Assembly (NCBI GenBank): GCA_913054495.1
Contig: CAJXIY010000016.1
Coordinates: 1 to 38,948 of the forward strand
Direction: 5' to 3'
DNA from: an uncultured Gammaproteobacteria bacterium
Lineage (GTDB): Bacteria; Pseudomonadota; Gammaproteobacteria; Pseudomonadales; Pseudohongiellaceae
DNA: 38,948 bases
Part shown: one piece after another, positions 1 through 8,135 of the stretch
Numbering within the stretch: position 1 is the stretch's first letter
Layout: each line of letters begins with the position of its first letter
The notes under the pieces: model-generated
Database searches by the model: none
Told to the model about the DNA's origin: nothing
Seen by the model: only the letters and a program-made list of their open reading frames with translations
Translations under genes and position numbers: made by a program

Positions 1-182
1 ACAGGATTATTTCGGTTGACTGCACCGCTATTAACCGGACAATAGGCCATCTGTTTCACGATTGAGGCAACTCCCAATAAGCGGGATTTGGGGCGAAAGC
101 TGTCAGGGCAAGAAGGCAAGCTTAGACTTTCGTTATTTGGCGGTTTGGACAATAAGAGTTTACATTAAGGGTGGAGTTGAAC

Positions 183-545
183 ATGAAAAAATTAATGAGC
201 GGTCTGTTAGTGCTTTCCTTGGCTACTTTGGTTGGTTGTGCTGCGGGTGGGCCTCCTCCCGCCGTAGGTGTATGGGGCGTTGAGATGAATACCCCCCTGG
301 GCGCACTCCCAGCTGTCTTGACACTTAATGAAGATGGCACTGGCACCATGGCAGCCGATGCCCTCGGTGAAGCGCCGATCGATGGCATCGTCTACGATGG
401 CAACATGGTCACATTCACGGCAGAAGTCGATGCGCAAGGCCAGATCCTGGTGCTGGAATTCAGTGGCACGGTCGAAGGCGATTCAATTGAAGGTGAATTC
501 GACAGTGATTTTGGTGCCTTCGGCGTAACCGGTACTCGCCAGTAA
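183..545 (+). CDS. small exported lipoprotein, unknown function
   Basis: Encodes 120 residues. The N-terminus is a lipoprotein signal peptide: MKK, a hydrophobic stretch, then a lipobox-like VGC at residues 18-20, predicting a lipid-anchored envelope protein. The mature part is acidic and Gly/Thr rich. It has alternating beta-type segments, for example repeated 'GTxxGDSIEGEFDSDFG'-like strands, which suggest a small beta-barrel or beta-sandwich. I do not recognise a family. The ATG at 183 is preferred over the in-frame GTG at 171 because it follows an AAGGGTGGAG ribosome binding site and begins the signal peptide. The gene is followed by a strong terminator at 605-635, so it is probably monocistronic or the last gene of a unit. 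Confidence 0.75.
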   Translation: MKKLMSGLLVLSLATLVGCAAGGPPPAVGVWGVEMNTPLGALPAVLTLNEDGTGTMAADALGEAPIDGIVYDGNMVTFTAEVDAQGQILVLEFSGTVEGDSIEGEFDSDFGAFGVTGTRQ

Positions 546-604
546 GATTGACCCAAACCCCTGTGAAAGCAGGGTGAACTGGGCGTTTATTCCCGGCCGG
601 AAAT

Positions 605-635
605 AAAAAAGGGTCGCATTGTTGCGACCCTTTTT
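605..635. terminator. bidirectional rho-independent terminator
   Basis: A perfect 8-bp stem GGGTCGCA / TGCGACCC (611-618 with 623-630) encloses a TTGT loop. It is flanked by a run of A on the left and a run of T on the right, so it can terminate the + lipoprotein gene (ends 545) and the minus-strand thioredoxin-like gene (ends 666). Confidence 0.9.
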
Positions 636-665
636 ATTTAACCCGCTTATGCTCGTGGAAGGAGC

Positions 666-1805
666 CTACCTATTGGCCTGCTCCTCAATCTCCAGTGGGG
701 CATAGTAGGTCTCGCCTCGACCCTCTTCAGCGGTCCGTCTTGCGCGCCATTCGGGTCCGGCCGATCCGCCTTCCTCGTAGAGCAGGTCCTGGCGCAGATA
801 GTTCCAGCTATCCGGGTCCAGTTCCTGCGCCATGGTCCAGTAATACTCTGCCTTTTCCTCGTTTTCGTGGGTGAAGTAGTGCGTGCCCAACAAGAAGGCT
901 GGCTGCGCTCTTTCTGCGTCCTCTGTGCGCTGGAAAATATGTCCCAGCACCTGGTCCTTATCCCATACGTAGGGGCTATTGGCGCCATTTATTGCCCAAT
1001 CCCGAACGATGGGCGCATATTCATCGGTGCCGAAGCTGCCGTGATTCTTAGCATAAGTGCCTTCGTTAATCCGGACTACTCTGCCTTCTTCGTCGATCCA
1101 GACTCCCGAAGGAACATTCACCAGGTTGTACAGCGCGCTGATGTGATGATTCACATCGATAATCGCCGTATAGCTGACATTGGCCGCGTCGAAGATTGGG
1201 CCGGCTGCCGCTTCGCCACCCGAATCCTGGGCGACGGAGATTATTTCGAAATTGTTAGTCTTGAGTTCTTCGTAGATTGCCTGCCACACGGGCACGTCTA
1301 ATCTACATCCTCACCACGACGCCCAGGTAAGCAGGAGTACCTTCTTACCACGGAAATCAGATAGCTTGACAAGTTTGCCGTCGCGATCGGCAAGTTCGAA
1401 ATCGGGCGCTACACCACCTTTAAGAAAAGGTGTTCGCTCCAGGGGCATGACACCAAAGCTCCAGATGCCATCTTCGTAATCGGTGACGTGGGCCTGCTGC
1501 AATTTGTCTGCGAGGACCGTCACATTGAACCAGTCCTGACCCGAGCGCCGCACAAACATCTCGCTATCCCGATCCTGTAGCACTGGAATGCAGAGCGCAT
1601 CGAGACAGGCGCCCTCGGGCTTGAGGACGAAATCATTGATTCGCGTTAGATCTTCCGGAGCTACCCATAAATCGGTTGCATCCGGGAGAGTATTCGCCAC
1701 CTCGATGACTCTCTCGTTATAGAGCACCGTCGCGCCCTGGGCGCCGACGATACCGCTAATCAAGAGACCAGCAACGAGGAAGCCGAGAATTTTTAACTTT
1801 TTCAT
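666..1805 (-). CDS. probable selenoprotein, TlpA/ResA-like thioredoxin-fold oxidoreductase (UGA decoded as Sec)
   Basis: Read through a single in-frame TGA (1311-1313), the gene encodes 379 residues. Residues 1-22 form a signal peptide, followed by about 105 residues of unassigned N-terminal domain. From about residue 131 there is a redoxin/TlpA domain (APDFELADRDGK, LSDFRGKKVLLLTWASW). The UGA is codon 165, directly after WASW, where TlpA-type proteins carry the first Cys of their CGPC motif. The next residues are G-C-R-L-D-V-P-V-W-Q, then the usual thioredoxin-fold continuation, a NVPSGVWID segment (cis-Pro loop) and a C-terminal helical extension with TPR-like spacing. The motif is therefore W-Sec-G-Cys-R, with one residue between the redox partners instead of two. 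A SECIS-like hairpin follows the UGA. The alternative is a nonsense-split pseudogene, but reading frame and family similarity are intact on both sides. Predicted role: periplasmic thiol-disulfide or peroxide chemistry. No SelA/B/C/D gene lies in the window. Confidence 0.8.
1272..1306 (-). promoter_or_regulatory. SECIS-like hairpin just downstream of the in-frame UGA
   Basis: On the minus-strand RNA, a perfect 7-bp lower stem GUAGAUU / AAUCUAC (1300-1306 with 1272-1278) starts 4 nt after the UGA. Above an internal loop is a 4-bp upper stem UGCC / GGCA (1291-1294 with 1282-1285), closing a 5-nt apical loop CGUGU. The apical loop begins 20 nt after the UGA and has G as its second base. This agrees with what is known of bacterial SECIS elements: a hairpin inside the coding sequence, an apical loop roughly 16-37 nt from the UGA, and a G near the start of the loop. 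Confidence 0.7.
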
Positions 1806-1885
1806 GCCAGTGTTCTCACCTCTTCTGTATTAGTAGGGATTGCTTGTGCCGGTACTTTAACTACCGGAAGCACCGATTATACTAC

Positions 1886-2434
1886 TTAGATGACATTTCG
1901 GCGAAGGTTGTCAATTACGGATTGCAGGTTCTGCTGCGCATTTGGGCTATTGGGGTGGACCGCAATCAGATCCTCGAAGGCTTGTTTGGCCTTGCCCAGT
2001 TCCTCGCGCTGGATATAGACCAGACCCAATCCAGACAGGGCGCCGAAGTGCCTCGGTTCCAACGACAGGACCTTCTCAATATCGGCGATAGAGGCGTCGT
2101 GGTTGCCAACCATGTAGTAAAGGGTTGCGCGCTGATTCCAGGCCTCGGCGTAATCGGGGAAGTTCTCTATGATGCGGTCGTATATTAGCAGGGCCTCCGA
2201 ATACATCTGGCCATTCATCCGTGCGGAGCCCATTTGCATCAACTCTACAACGGTGGAGTTAGTGTGTTGCAGCCAGATACTCCAGATTCGATTTTCTGTG
2301 ATTCGAATTACCTGGCCATCGTCCGTCTGTTTCAGGGTGACAAAGAGTTCATCCAGACGGGAATCGGTCTGGTCGGTCCATCCCACCGAGGGAGTCAGAA
2401 GAAAACATGAAAGCAGGATTTGAAGCAGGCGCAT
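1886..2434 (-). CDS. exported TPR-repeat protein
   Basis: Encodes 182 residues with an N-terminal signal peptide (about residues 1-20, cleavage after VGWT or nearby). Three tandem TPR units follow from about residue 68: GSARMNGQMYSEALLIYDRI, AWNQRATLYYMVGNHDASIA and ALSGLGLVYIQREELGKAKQ. They show the usual Trp/Leu/Tyr, Gly/Ala and Pro (ENFPDYAEAW, LSLEPRHFGA) positions. TPRs are protein-protein interaction scaffolds, so this is a probable periplasmic partner protein, with no enzymatic motif. It lies 80 nt upstream of the probable selenoprotein gene on the same strand, and the two could be cotranscribed. The function is otherwise unknown. Confidence 0.8.
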   Translation of the reverse strand: MRLLQILLSCFLLTPSVGWTDQTDSRLDELFVTLKQTDDGQVIRITENRIWSIWLQHTNSTVVELMQMGSARMNGQMYSEALLIYDRIIENFPDYAEAWNQRATLYYMVGNHDASIADIEKVLSLEPRHFGALSGLGLVYIQREELGKAKQAFEDLIAVHPNSPNAQQNLQSVIDNLRRNVI

Positions 2435-2647
2435 GATGAGATGCTCAAATTCAGTTACCAGGTGTCGGACATTCCTGGTGTCGGAGTGACCGTCGACACC
2501 ATGGCGTTCAAAGATAGCTCAATTTCAAATACTCTGCAGCAGGAATTTTTCGGGATCTGTGTTCAGCGGAAGATGCAGTGGTATGGCGTCCGCCGCTGCC
2601 GACCTCCCAGGCGACAGGAGTACCACGGCGACTGGTCTTGTCTCGGT

Positions 2648-4267
2648 TCAGTAACCTGCGGCGGATGCCTTCTGCCAGTCCTCGGCGTATCGATCGGGAA
2701 TCGAGTCCGTGAGTAGCTGGTTTTCGATCAGCGGTTGATAGATCTGATCGAAATTTTTCACGCTGCCCTCGTGGCGACTCAGAAGATCCGTCGGGCTGAG
2801 AGCATCCGGGTTAGAAAAGCCCATGGCGCCGCACAGCTCCAGGAATGCATGCACGGTAGCTTGGTGAAACTTATGGACACGGATGGCTTTTTGGGGAACA
2901 TCTATCGCCCTGGCACGGGCCGGGTTCTGGGTGGCGACGCCGGTGGGGCAGCGATTGGTATTACAACTTTTTGCCTGCACACAACCCAGGGCCATCATCA
3001 TCGATCTTGCGGCATTAACCGTGTCCGCACCGACGATAATTTTTTCCAACATATCGAATCCGGTTGAAGTATGTCCGGCACTGATGATCTTGATCTGCTG
3101 GCGCAGGCCTGCGCCTGTTAGCACCTGGTGGATGTAGTAGGTCGCCTCCAGACACGGAGTGCCCAGGCGATTCGAAAATTCCACCGGGGCTGCGCCGGTA
3201 CCGCCTTCGGCGCCATCGATAGTAATAAAGTCCGGCAGGATTTCGGTATCGAGCATGGCCTTGACGATAGCCATGAATTCGGATTTTTTGCCGAGACACA
3301 GTTTGAATCCTACCGGTTTGCCTTCGCTGAGCTCTCTCAGTCTCTGCACGAATTCCAGCAAGCCCTTCGGGGAATTGAATTCCGGATGACTCGGCGGCGA
3401 CAACACCGTCTCCCCGGCAGGGACCATACGAATTGCCGCGATTTCCTCGCTTACCTTGGCGCCGGGTAACACGCCGCCGTGAGAGGGTTTGGCCCCCTGG
3501 GAAAGTTTAATCTCGATCATTTTCACCACATCGAGACCGGCACGCTCCGCAAATGCACTGTCATCGAATCTGCCGTGAGGATTGCGGCAGCCGAAGTACC
3601 CGGTTCCAATCTGCCAGATGATATCGCCCCCATGTTCCAGATGATGCCTGCTGATGCCACCTTCACCGGTGTTGTGGGCGAAGCCACCGAGTTTGGCGCC
3701 TTTATTCAGGGCCGCTATCGCCGTTGAGCTCAGCGCTCCAAAACTCAATGCGGATATATTGAGTCGGGATGCACTATAGCTTCGCCTGCAGGCAGGCCCG
3801 CCGAATTTGACCCTGACATGCTCCTCGGCAACTTCGCGGGTATTGATTGAATGCGCCAAAGACCTGTAACCCTCGGCGAGAATATCTTGTTCTGTACCAA
3901 AAGGTAAGGTATCGCTCGCGCCTTTCGCACGCCGATAGATGAGGCTTCTACGTTCTCGGCTAAAAGGACGCTCCTCAATATTGTTGGCAATGAAATATTG
4001 CTGTATTTCGGGACGAATATACTCAAGCAGATAGCGAATATTGGCGAGAACCGGATAATTCCTCCGCAAATTACTCGCGCTAAAGAACAGCTCGTAAGCT
4101 CCCACCAGAACCCAGGCGAGAAGCACAAGAAAGACCGTGAGCTGTAAAGGCGCGCCAAGGATTGCCAGAATCGAGACTGCGCCGTCTATGCTGCCCCGTA
4201 ACCAGACTAGGCTAAGAGGCATGAAGATGAGAGCGATAGCCCAGTATAGTCTTACCACGGGAGTCAT
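2648..4267 (-). CDS. membrane-anchored FMN-binding glutamate synthase family protein
   Basis: Encodes 539 residues. Two hydrophobic segments (about residues 8-24 and 36-62) precede a domain like the FMN/synthase domain of GltB. Visible motifs are the NISALSFGALS start of the barrel, KLGGFAHNTGEGGIS, the glycine-rich ITIDGAEGGTGAAP loop, and a Cys-rich GCVQAKSCNTNRCPTGVAT segment matching the 3Fe-4S ligands of glutamate synthase. The glutaminase (GATase II) domain and the C-terminal GXGXG repeat domain of full GltB are absent. This is the stand-alone YerD-like subfamily, whose substrate is not known to me. The start is supported by GAGAGG 7-8 nt upstream of the ATG. It is on the same strand as the TPR gene but separated from it by 213 nt. 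Confidence 0.85.
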   Translation of the reverse strand: MTPVVRLYWAIALIFMPLSLVWLRGSIDGAVSILAILGAPLQLTVFLVLLAWVLVGAYELFFSASNLRRNYPVLANIRYLLEYIRPEIQQYFIANNIEERPFSRERRSLIYRRAKGASDTLPFGTEQDILAEGYRSLAHSINTREVAEEHVRVKFGGPACRRSYSASRLNISALSFGALSSTAIAALNKGAKLGGFAHNTGEGGISRHHLEHGGDIIWQIGTGYFGCRNPHGRFDDSAFAERAGLDVVKMIEIKLSQGAKPSHGGVLPGAKVSEEIAAIRMVPAGETVLSPPSHPEFNSPKGLLEFVQRLRELSEGKPVGFKLCLGKKSEFMAIVKAMLDTEILPDFITIDGAEGGTGAAPVEFSNRLGTPCLEATYYIHQVLTGAGLRQQIKIISAGHTSTGFDMLEKIIVGADTVNAARSMMMALGCVQAKSCNTNRCPTGVATQNPARARAIDVPQKAIRVHKFHQATVHAFLELCGAMGFSNPDALSPTDLLSRHEGSVKNFDQIYQPLIENQLLTDSIPDRYAEDWQKASAAGY

Positions 4268-4361
4268 GAAAAAACCTCTCTTAGTTGGATTACGCCGAAC
4301 AAGCTAGACCGGATATATGTTCATTTACATTCGCGCATGTTATGAATGCAGGCATCGTCGA

Positions 4362-5075
4362 CTAAAAATTCATAACAAACGTTACTGATGTTTCTGTATC
4401 CGTCTTCTCACGTCCTGGCGGTACATCGGTTTGATGCTTGATGTTAATCGAAAATCGCAATGACAAATTATTGAGTATTTGGGTTTCAATACTGGTTTCG
4501 GAGCGATAAATGTTTGTCTGACTGCCGGCTTCTGCACTCAGCTGCTGACCGAAGGAGGCAGTATCCGAGATGTTCCAATCGTAGTCGCCGGCGAGCCTTA
4601 CGATGGGCTCATCGAAATCAGAATCATTGAGTCGCGACCAGCGGACACCGACACCCGCGTTTAGGGTCAGCTCCATATCCGCAATGTTACCCAGCAGTTT
4701 GCGACCATAGTTAAAGGTGATGTCGGACTGACTATCGAATCCGCTGAAGCGATCATCCTCATGGGCGAACCGGGTCAGGGAAAAGCTATTCTGGGAAAAC
4801 TCGTAATTGGCGCTGGCAACCGCATAAAATCTTTGCCCGGTTACATCATTCTCATTGGACGTGAACAAGCCATCCAATGAAAACACGTATTCCCACTGAT
4901 CTTGCAGCAAACTAATGCTGCCCGCAAAGTTAAGGGTCTGATCTTCCGTGTTACCCGAAGTAAACAGCGCCCCGAGCTGTATTTCCCTTGTTACCCCATT
5001 TTCTTCCTGGGCAAGGGCGGCATTAGCAGCAAATGCCATGAACGTAAGCATGAATGGAATGGCTATCGATCGCAT
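4362..5075 (-). CDS. DUF481 (YdiY-like) outer membrane protein
   Basis: Encodes 237 residues with a signal peptide ending ANAALAQ (about residue 23). The mature protein starts with the DUF481 hallmark EIQLGALFTSGNTEDQTLNF and continues as amphipathic beta strands with aromatic residues. It ends in V-T-F-V-M-N-F, the C-terminal Phe signature recognised for outer-membrane barrel insertion. Related proteins are described as salt- or acid-induced outer membrane proteins, but their mechanism is not known. The ATG follows a GAAGGAAG ribosome binding site. It is transcribed divergently from sixA, with a 203-nt intergenic region containing both promoters. Confidence 0.85.
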   Translation of the reverse strand: MRSIAIPFMLTFMAFAANAALAQEENGVTREIQLGALFTSGNTEDQTLNFAGSISLLQDQWEYVFSLDGLFTSNENDVTGQRFYAVASANYEFSQNSFSLTRFAHEDDRFSGFDSQSDITFNYGRKLLGNIADMELTLNAGVGVRWSRLNDSDFDEPIVRLAGDYDWNISDTASFGQQLSAEAGSQTNIYRSETSIETQILNNLSLRFSINIKHQTDVPPGREKTDTETSVTFVMNF

Positions 5076-5278
5076 GTTTCGGCTTCCTTCTTTAAAAGCG
5101 CGGCATTCTACATTATTTCGGCAGAAGTGGAACCCGGCTTAGGAAAGCAGAGGAAATGCTTCGCCCGCTATCCCGCGTCAGCTCTGGAGTTGGCCGCGTA
5201 ATTGCGGTATAACTCCGAACTATCTGCCCGGGTCCTGATTTCGTATCGAATAGTAGAGTCAAGCTCTGAAGCCCATCA

Positions 5279-5773
5279 ATGAAAACCCTTTATCTGCTTC
5301 GCCACGCCAAATCAAGCTGGGATAATCCGGAGCTGAAGGATTTTGAGCGGCCACTCAGCGACCGTGGCATCGGCGATGTACCGATAATGGCGGGTCGCTT
5401 CAAGAATACTCATTCGGATCTGGATTGCATAGTCTGCAGTCCGGCTATACGTGCAAAATCCACGGCCAGGCTCTTCGCAAAACAGATTGGCTTTCCCAGG
5501 GATGATATCATCAGCAATCCGGAGCTCTATTTTGCCGGTACCAACATGTTTCTGAAGGCGGCCAGCCTGGTAGATGAAACCTGTGAGTCAGCGCTGCTGG
5601 TAGGGCACAACCCGGCGATCACAGATTTTGTTAATTCGATGGCAGAATCCGACATCGACAATATTCCAACCAGTGGGCTCGTTGAATTGAGTCTGCCCAT
5701 CGAGAGCTGGACCGATGTCCAACTGGGTGAGGCGACATTGGTGAATTTCGATTATCCCAAGAAATTCGATTAA
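5279..5773 (+). CDS. sixA: SixA-family phosphohistidine phosphatase
   Basis: Encodes 164 residues. The N-terminal LLRHAKSSWDN carries the phosphoacceptor His9 of the histidine phosphatase superfamily. SPAIRAKSTA supplies the second phosphate-binding Arg, and LLVGHNP around residue 110 the second catalytic His. The length fits the small SixA family, which dephosphorylates phosphohistidine in proteins; in E. coli the target is the ArcB/PTS-Ntr HPt domain. The actual partner here cannot be read from the sequence. The next gene starts essentially at its stop codon, suggesting cotranscription. Confidence 0.88.
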   Translation: MKTLYLLRHAKSSWDNPELKDFERPLSDRGIGDVPIMAGRFKNTHSDLDCIVCSPAIRAKSTARLFAKQIGFPRDDIISNPELYFAGTNMFLKAASLVDETCESALLVGHNPAITDFVNSMAESDIDNIPTSGLVELSLPIESWTDVQLGEATLVNFDYPKKFD

Positions 5774-5788
5774 ATGTGGTGGCGGAAG

Positions 5789-6259
5789 ATGCACATCAAG
5801 ACAATATTTGGGCCTTTGGTTTTACTTCTCAGTTTCGCGCTGGGCAGTTGCAGCGAGTCAGAAACCGAACCAGGACCTGAACCTGAACCTGAACCGGAGG
5901 CCGAGGCCGGCAGGTGGTATAGTCAAACCCAGGTAGACACCGGAACCATGGTATTCGCTGACAATTGCGCCCAGTGCCATGGTGACAATGCCGAGGGCCT
6001 GGTGAGTGATTGGCGCGCGCGCCTGGACGATGGCTCTTTTCCACCGCCGCCGCTGAATGGGTCGGCCCATGCCTGGCATCATCCAAATTCTGTCTTACTG
6101 CAGGTCATCAATACCGGTGGTGCTGCCTTCGGTGGGAACATGCCTGCTTTCGAAAATGTTCTAAATGAAGCGGACAAGTTGGCTGCAATCGCCTACTTCC
6201 AAAGTTACTGGAACGATGAAATATATGCGCAGTGGCAAAAGATGGGTGGGTCCAATTAG
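5789..6259 (+). CDS. monohaem cytochrome c lipoprotein
   Basis: Encodes 156 residues from the ATG at 5789; an in-frame ATG at 5774 directly abuts the sixA stop. A lipoprotein-type signal peptide ends at LGSC (Cys21). It is followed by a low-complexity Glu-Pro tether (alternating E and P, residues 27-37), then a class I cytochrome c domain with haem motif CAQCH (Cys60, Cys63, His64). A Met in GGNMPAF is the likely sixth ligand. It is probably membrane-tethered and carries electrons in the periplasm. The downstream ChaN-like gene overlaps its 3' end. Confidence 0.85.
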   Translation: MHIKTIFGPLVLLLSFALGSCSESETEPGPEPEPEPEAEAGRWYSQTQVDTGTMVFADNCAQCHGDNAEGLVSDWRARLDDGSFPPPPLNGSAHAWHHPNSVLLQVINTGGAAFGGNMPAFENVLNEADKLAAIAYFQSYWNDEIYAQWQKMGGSN

Positions 6260-7193
6260 AGCACTAGCTGTCGCCGCGGTATTGGTATTCACGGCGGCGG
6301 TACAGGCCCAGGTCGATGTGCCTGCGACCTGGCAGTCGCGACTGTATTCCGACCATCCTCTTGTTGGAAAGATATTCAATAGCAGGACTTCGGAATTTGT
6401 TCCGGTAGATGATCTTCTCGTGACGGTTGAAGGTGCCAGTTATCTTCTGTTAGGGGAGAAGCACGACAATCCCGATCATCATCATTTGCAGGCAGCGATC
6501 CTCAACCACCTGATAGCTCGGCGGGCCGTTTCCCAGGTCGCCTTCGAGATGCTGGATACTGACGCTAGTAATTTGCTGGCGGACATTCAGCAGCAACAAC
6601 TTTCCAGTCTTGACGAGCTCAAGAATTACCTACAGTGGGACGAAGAGGGTTGGGACTGGTCATTTTACGGGCCTCTCGTCGACGCAGTCTATCGCGGGGG
6701 CATTTCAATGGCGGCGGCGAACATCAATTCGGCGCGCATGATGCAGGTGTACAGCGAAGAACTGCCCGCTTCGATCGAGGGGGTATTGGATGCGTCGACG
6801 ATGGAGCAGCTTAACATCGACATCGACGAAAGCCACTGCGGCTTGCTGCCCGAGTCCCAGTTCCCGGCGATGGTGAGGGTGCAACAGTATCGGGACTTTA
6901 TTATGGCAGCCAGTATGAATTCAACGGAGCACGATAAACTCAGTGTGCTGGTCGCCGGTAATTACCATATCCGTCAGGATCTTGGTGTGCCGAACTATTT
7001 GCGTGCCCAGGATCTGCAGCCCGTCGATGTTGCAATAAATAGCAACATTGTGTCGCTATCATTCATGGAGGTGGATCCTGAGATCGCCGATGCGCCTGAA
7101 TACCTGCAACAATTCGGCGCCATTCCAGCCTATGATTTTATCTGGTTCACCCCGGCAATAAGTAACGAGGACTATTGCGCATCACTGCGGTGA
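6225..7193 (+). CDS. ChaN-like haem-binding/Tiki-superfamily exported protein
   Basis: Encodes about 322 residues from the ATG at 6225, the start giving a clean signal peptide (MRSGKRW, hydrophobic, ending AVQAQ). An in-frame GTG at 6246 is a possible alternative. Motifs of the ChaN/DUF399 family are LLLGEKHDNPDHHHLQ near residue 75, VAFEMLD, and a C-terminal VLVAGNYHIRQDLGVP. ChaN of Campylobacter is an outer membrane lipoprotein that binds haem. The Glu/His motifs also resemble TIKI-type proteases, so the activity is not certain. The first 35 nt overlap the cytochrome c gene in another frame, which suggests coexpression, and a haem link would be consistent. Confidence 0.8.
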   Translation: MRSGKRWVGPIRALAVAAVLVFTAAVQAQVDVPATWQSRLYSDHPLVGKIFNSRTSEFVPVDDLLVTVEGASYLLLGEKHDNPDHHHLQAAILNHLIARRAVSQVAFEMLDTDASNLLADIQQQQLSSLDELKNYLQWDEEGWDWSFYGPLVDAVYRGGISMAAANINSARMMQVYSEELPASIEGVLDASTMEQLNIDIDESHCGLLPESQFPAMVRVQQYRDFIMAASMNSTEHDKLSVLVAGNYHIRQDLGVPNYLRAQDLQPVDVAINSNIVSLSFMEVDPEIADAPEYLQQFGAIPAYDFIWFTPAISNEDYCASLR

Positions 7194-7332
7194 TCGAGAG
7201 CCAGCGCTGATGATGTCGCTTAAACAGTGCCACTTAAACAGGACGGCCTTAGACTTGAATAAAACCTGAAATCCAGACACACTTGCTAGGGCCCCGTTCA
7301 GTGGTGCCTTAGCTTCAAGCCGAGATCCCATA

Positions 7333-8085
7333 TTGAGTTTTCGAAATCTTTTATTCGCACTTATTGTTGCCACCCCGGCGGTAGACGGCCAGGTCGCAAC
7401 TACCGATATCGCCTATGATAACGCGGGCGAGTTTAATTTCGTGCGTGTGCAATTTGATACCTATTGGGGTCGAGGTCGCGGTTATGGCCCCTGGGCCATA
7501 GATTTTCCCGATGCCGATGTGAATTTTCTGCGCGGCGTCTCCCGTTTGACCAATGTCCGGGTCATGAGTGAGCCCATCGTTCTGCGCCTGGATGACGATC
7601 AGATATTCGATTACCCATTTCTCTATATGCTGGAGGTCGGGCAGGGCGGTGGCCTGACTCTCAGCCCCCGGGAAATAGAAAACCTGCGGGAGTATCTGTT
7701 GCGCGGTGGTTTTCTATTGGTCGATGATTTCTGGGGCCAGCAGCAGTGGAATAATTTTTACGCCGCCTTCAGCCAGGTTTTCCCGGATCGGGAAATCATC
7801 GAACTGGCGCCGGACCATGAGATTTTTCATGTCTATTATGATATCGACGGCCCCCAGATGATACCGGCCCTGTACCGCTCCGATGAGTACGGCGAGCAGG
7901 GCATCAATTTCGCCACCAACCACGCCATTCTCGATGAAAATGGTCGGATTATGGTGTTGATCAACTGGAATTCCGACATGGGTGATGGCTGGGAGCACAC
8001 CTATCATCCGGCTTACCCAACGCGTTATGCAAATTCGGCTTATCGACTGGGAATTAATTATCTGATGTACTCGATGACCCATTAG
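7333..8085 (+). CDS. exported DUF4159 domain protein
   Basis: Encodes 250 residues from a TTG start, with a short signal peptide ending about VDGQ (residues 1-20). No ATG gives a complete signal peptide. The body matches DUF4159: NFVRVQFDTYWGRGRGYGPWAIDFPDADVNF, YPFLYMLEVGQGGGLTLSPREIENLREYLLRGGFLLVDDFWG (quoted in parts). The second half ends in NYLMYSMTH. DUF4159 proteins resemble a glutamine-amidotransferase-like fold without known activity and often occur in Bat-type operons. The ribosome binding site is weak. A 139-nt gap separates it from the ChaN-like gene. Confidence 0.75.
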   Translation: MSFRNLLFALIVATPAVDGQVATTDIAYDNAGEFNFVRVQFDTYWGRGRGYGPWAIDFPDADVNFLRGVSRLTNVRVMSEPIVLRLDDDQIFDYPFLYMLEVGQGGGLTLSPREIENLREYLLRGGFLLVDDFWGQQQWNNFYAAFSQVFPDREIIELAPDHEIFHVYYDIDGPQMIPALYRSDEYGEQGINFATNHAILDENGRIMVLINWNSDMGDGWEHTYHPAYPTRYANSAYRLGINYLMYSMTH

Positions 8086-8135
8086 CTCGCCGATAGCTAT
8101 CGTCTAATTGAAATAATTATAAAAGGAGGAATCCC

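Noticed and set aside
2435-2647. GGTGTCGG direct repeats and a GGTGTC/GACACC inverted repeat near 2460-2500
   Set aside because: The arms are 6 nt with a long loop and no T-run, so neither a terminator nor an operator can be supported.
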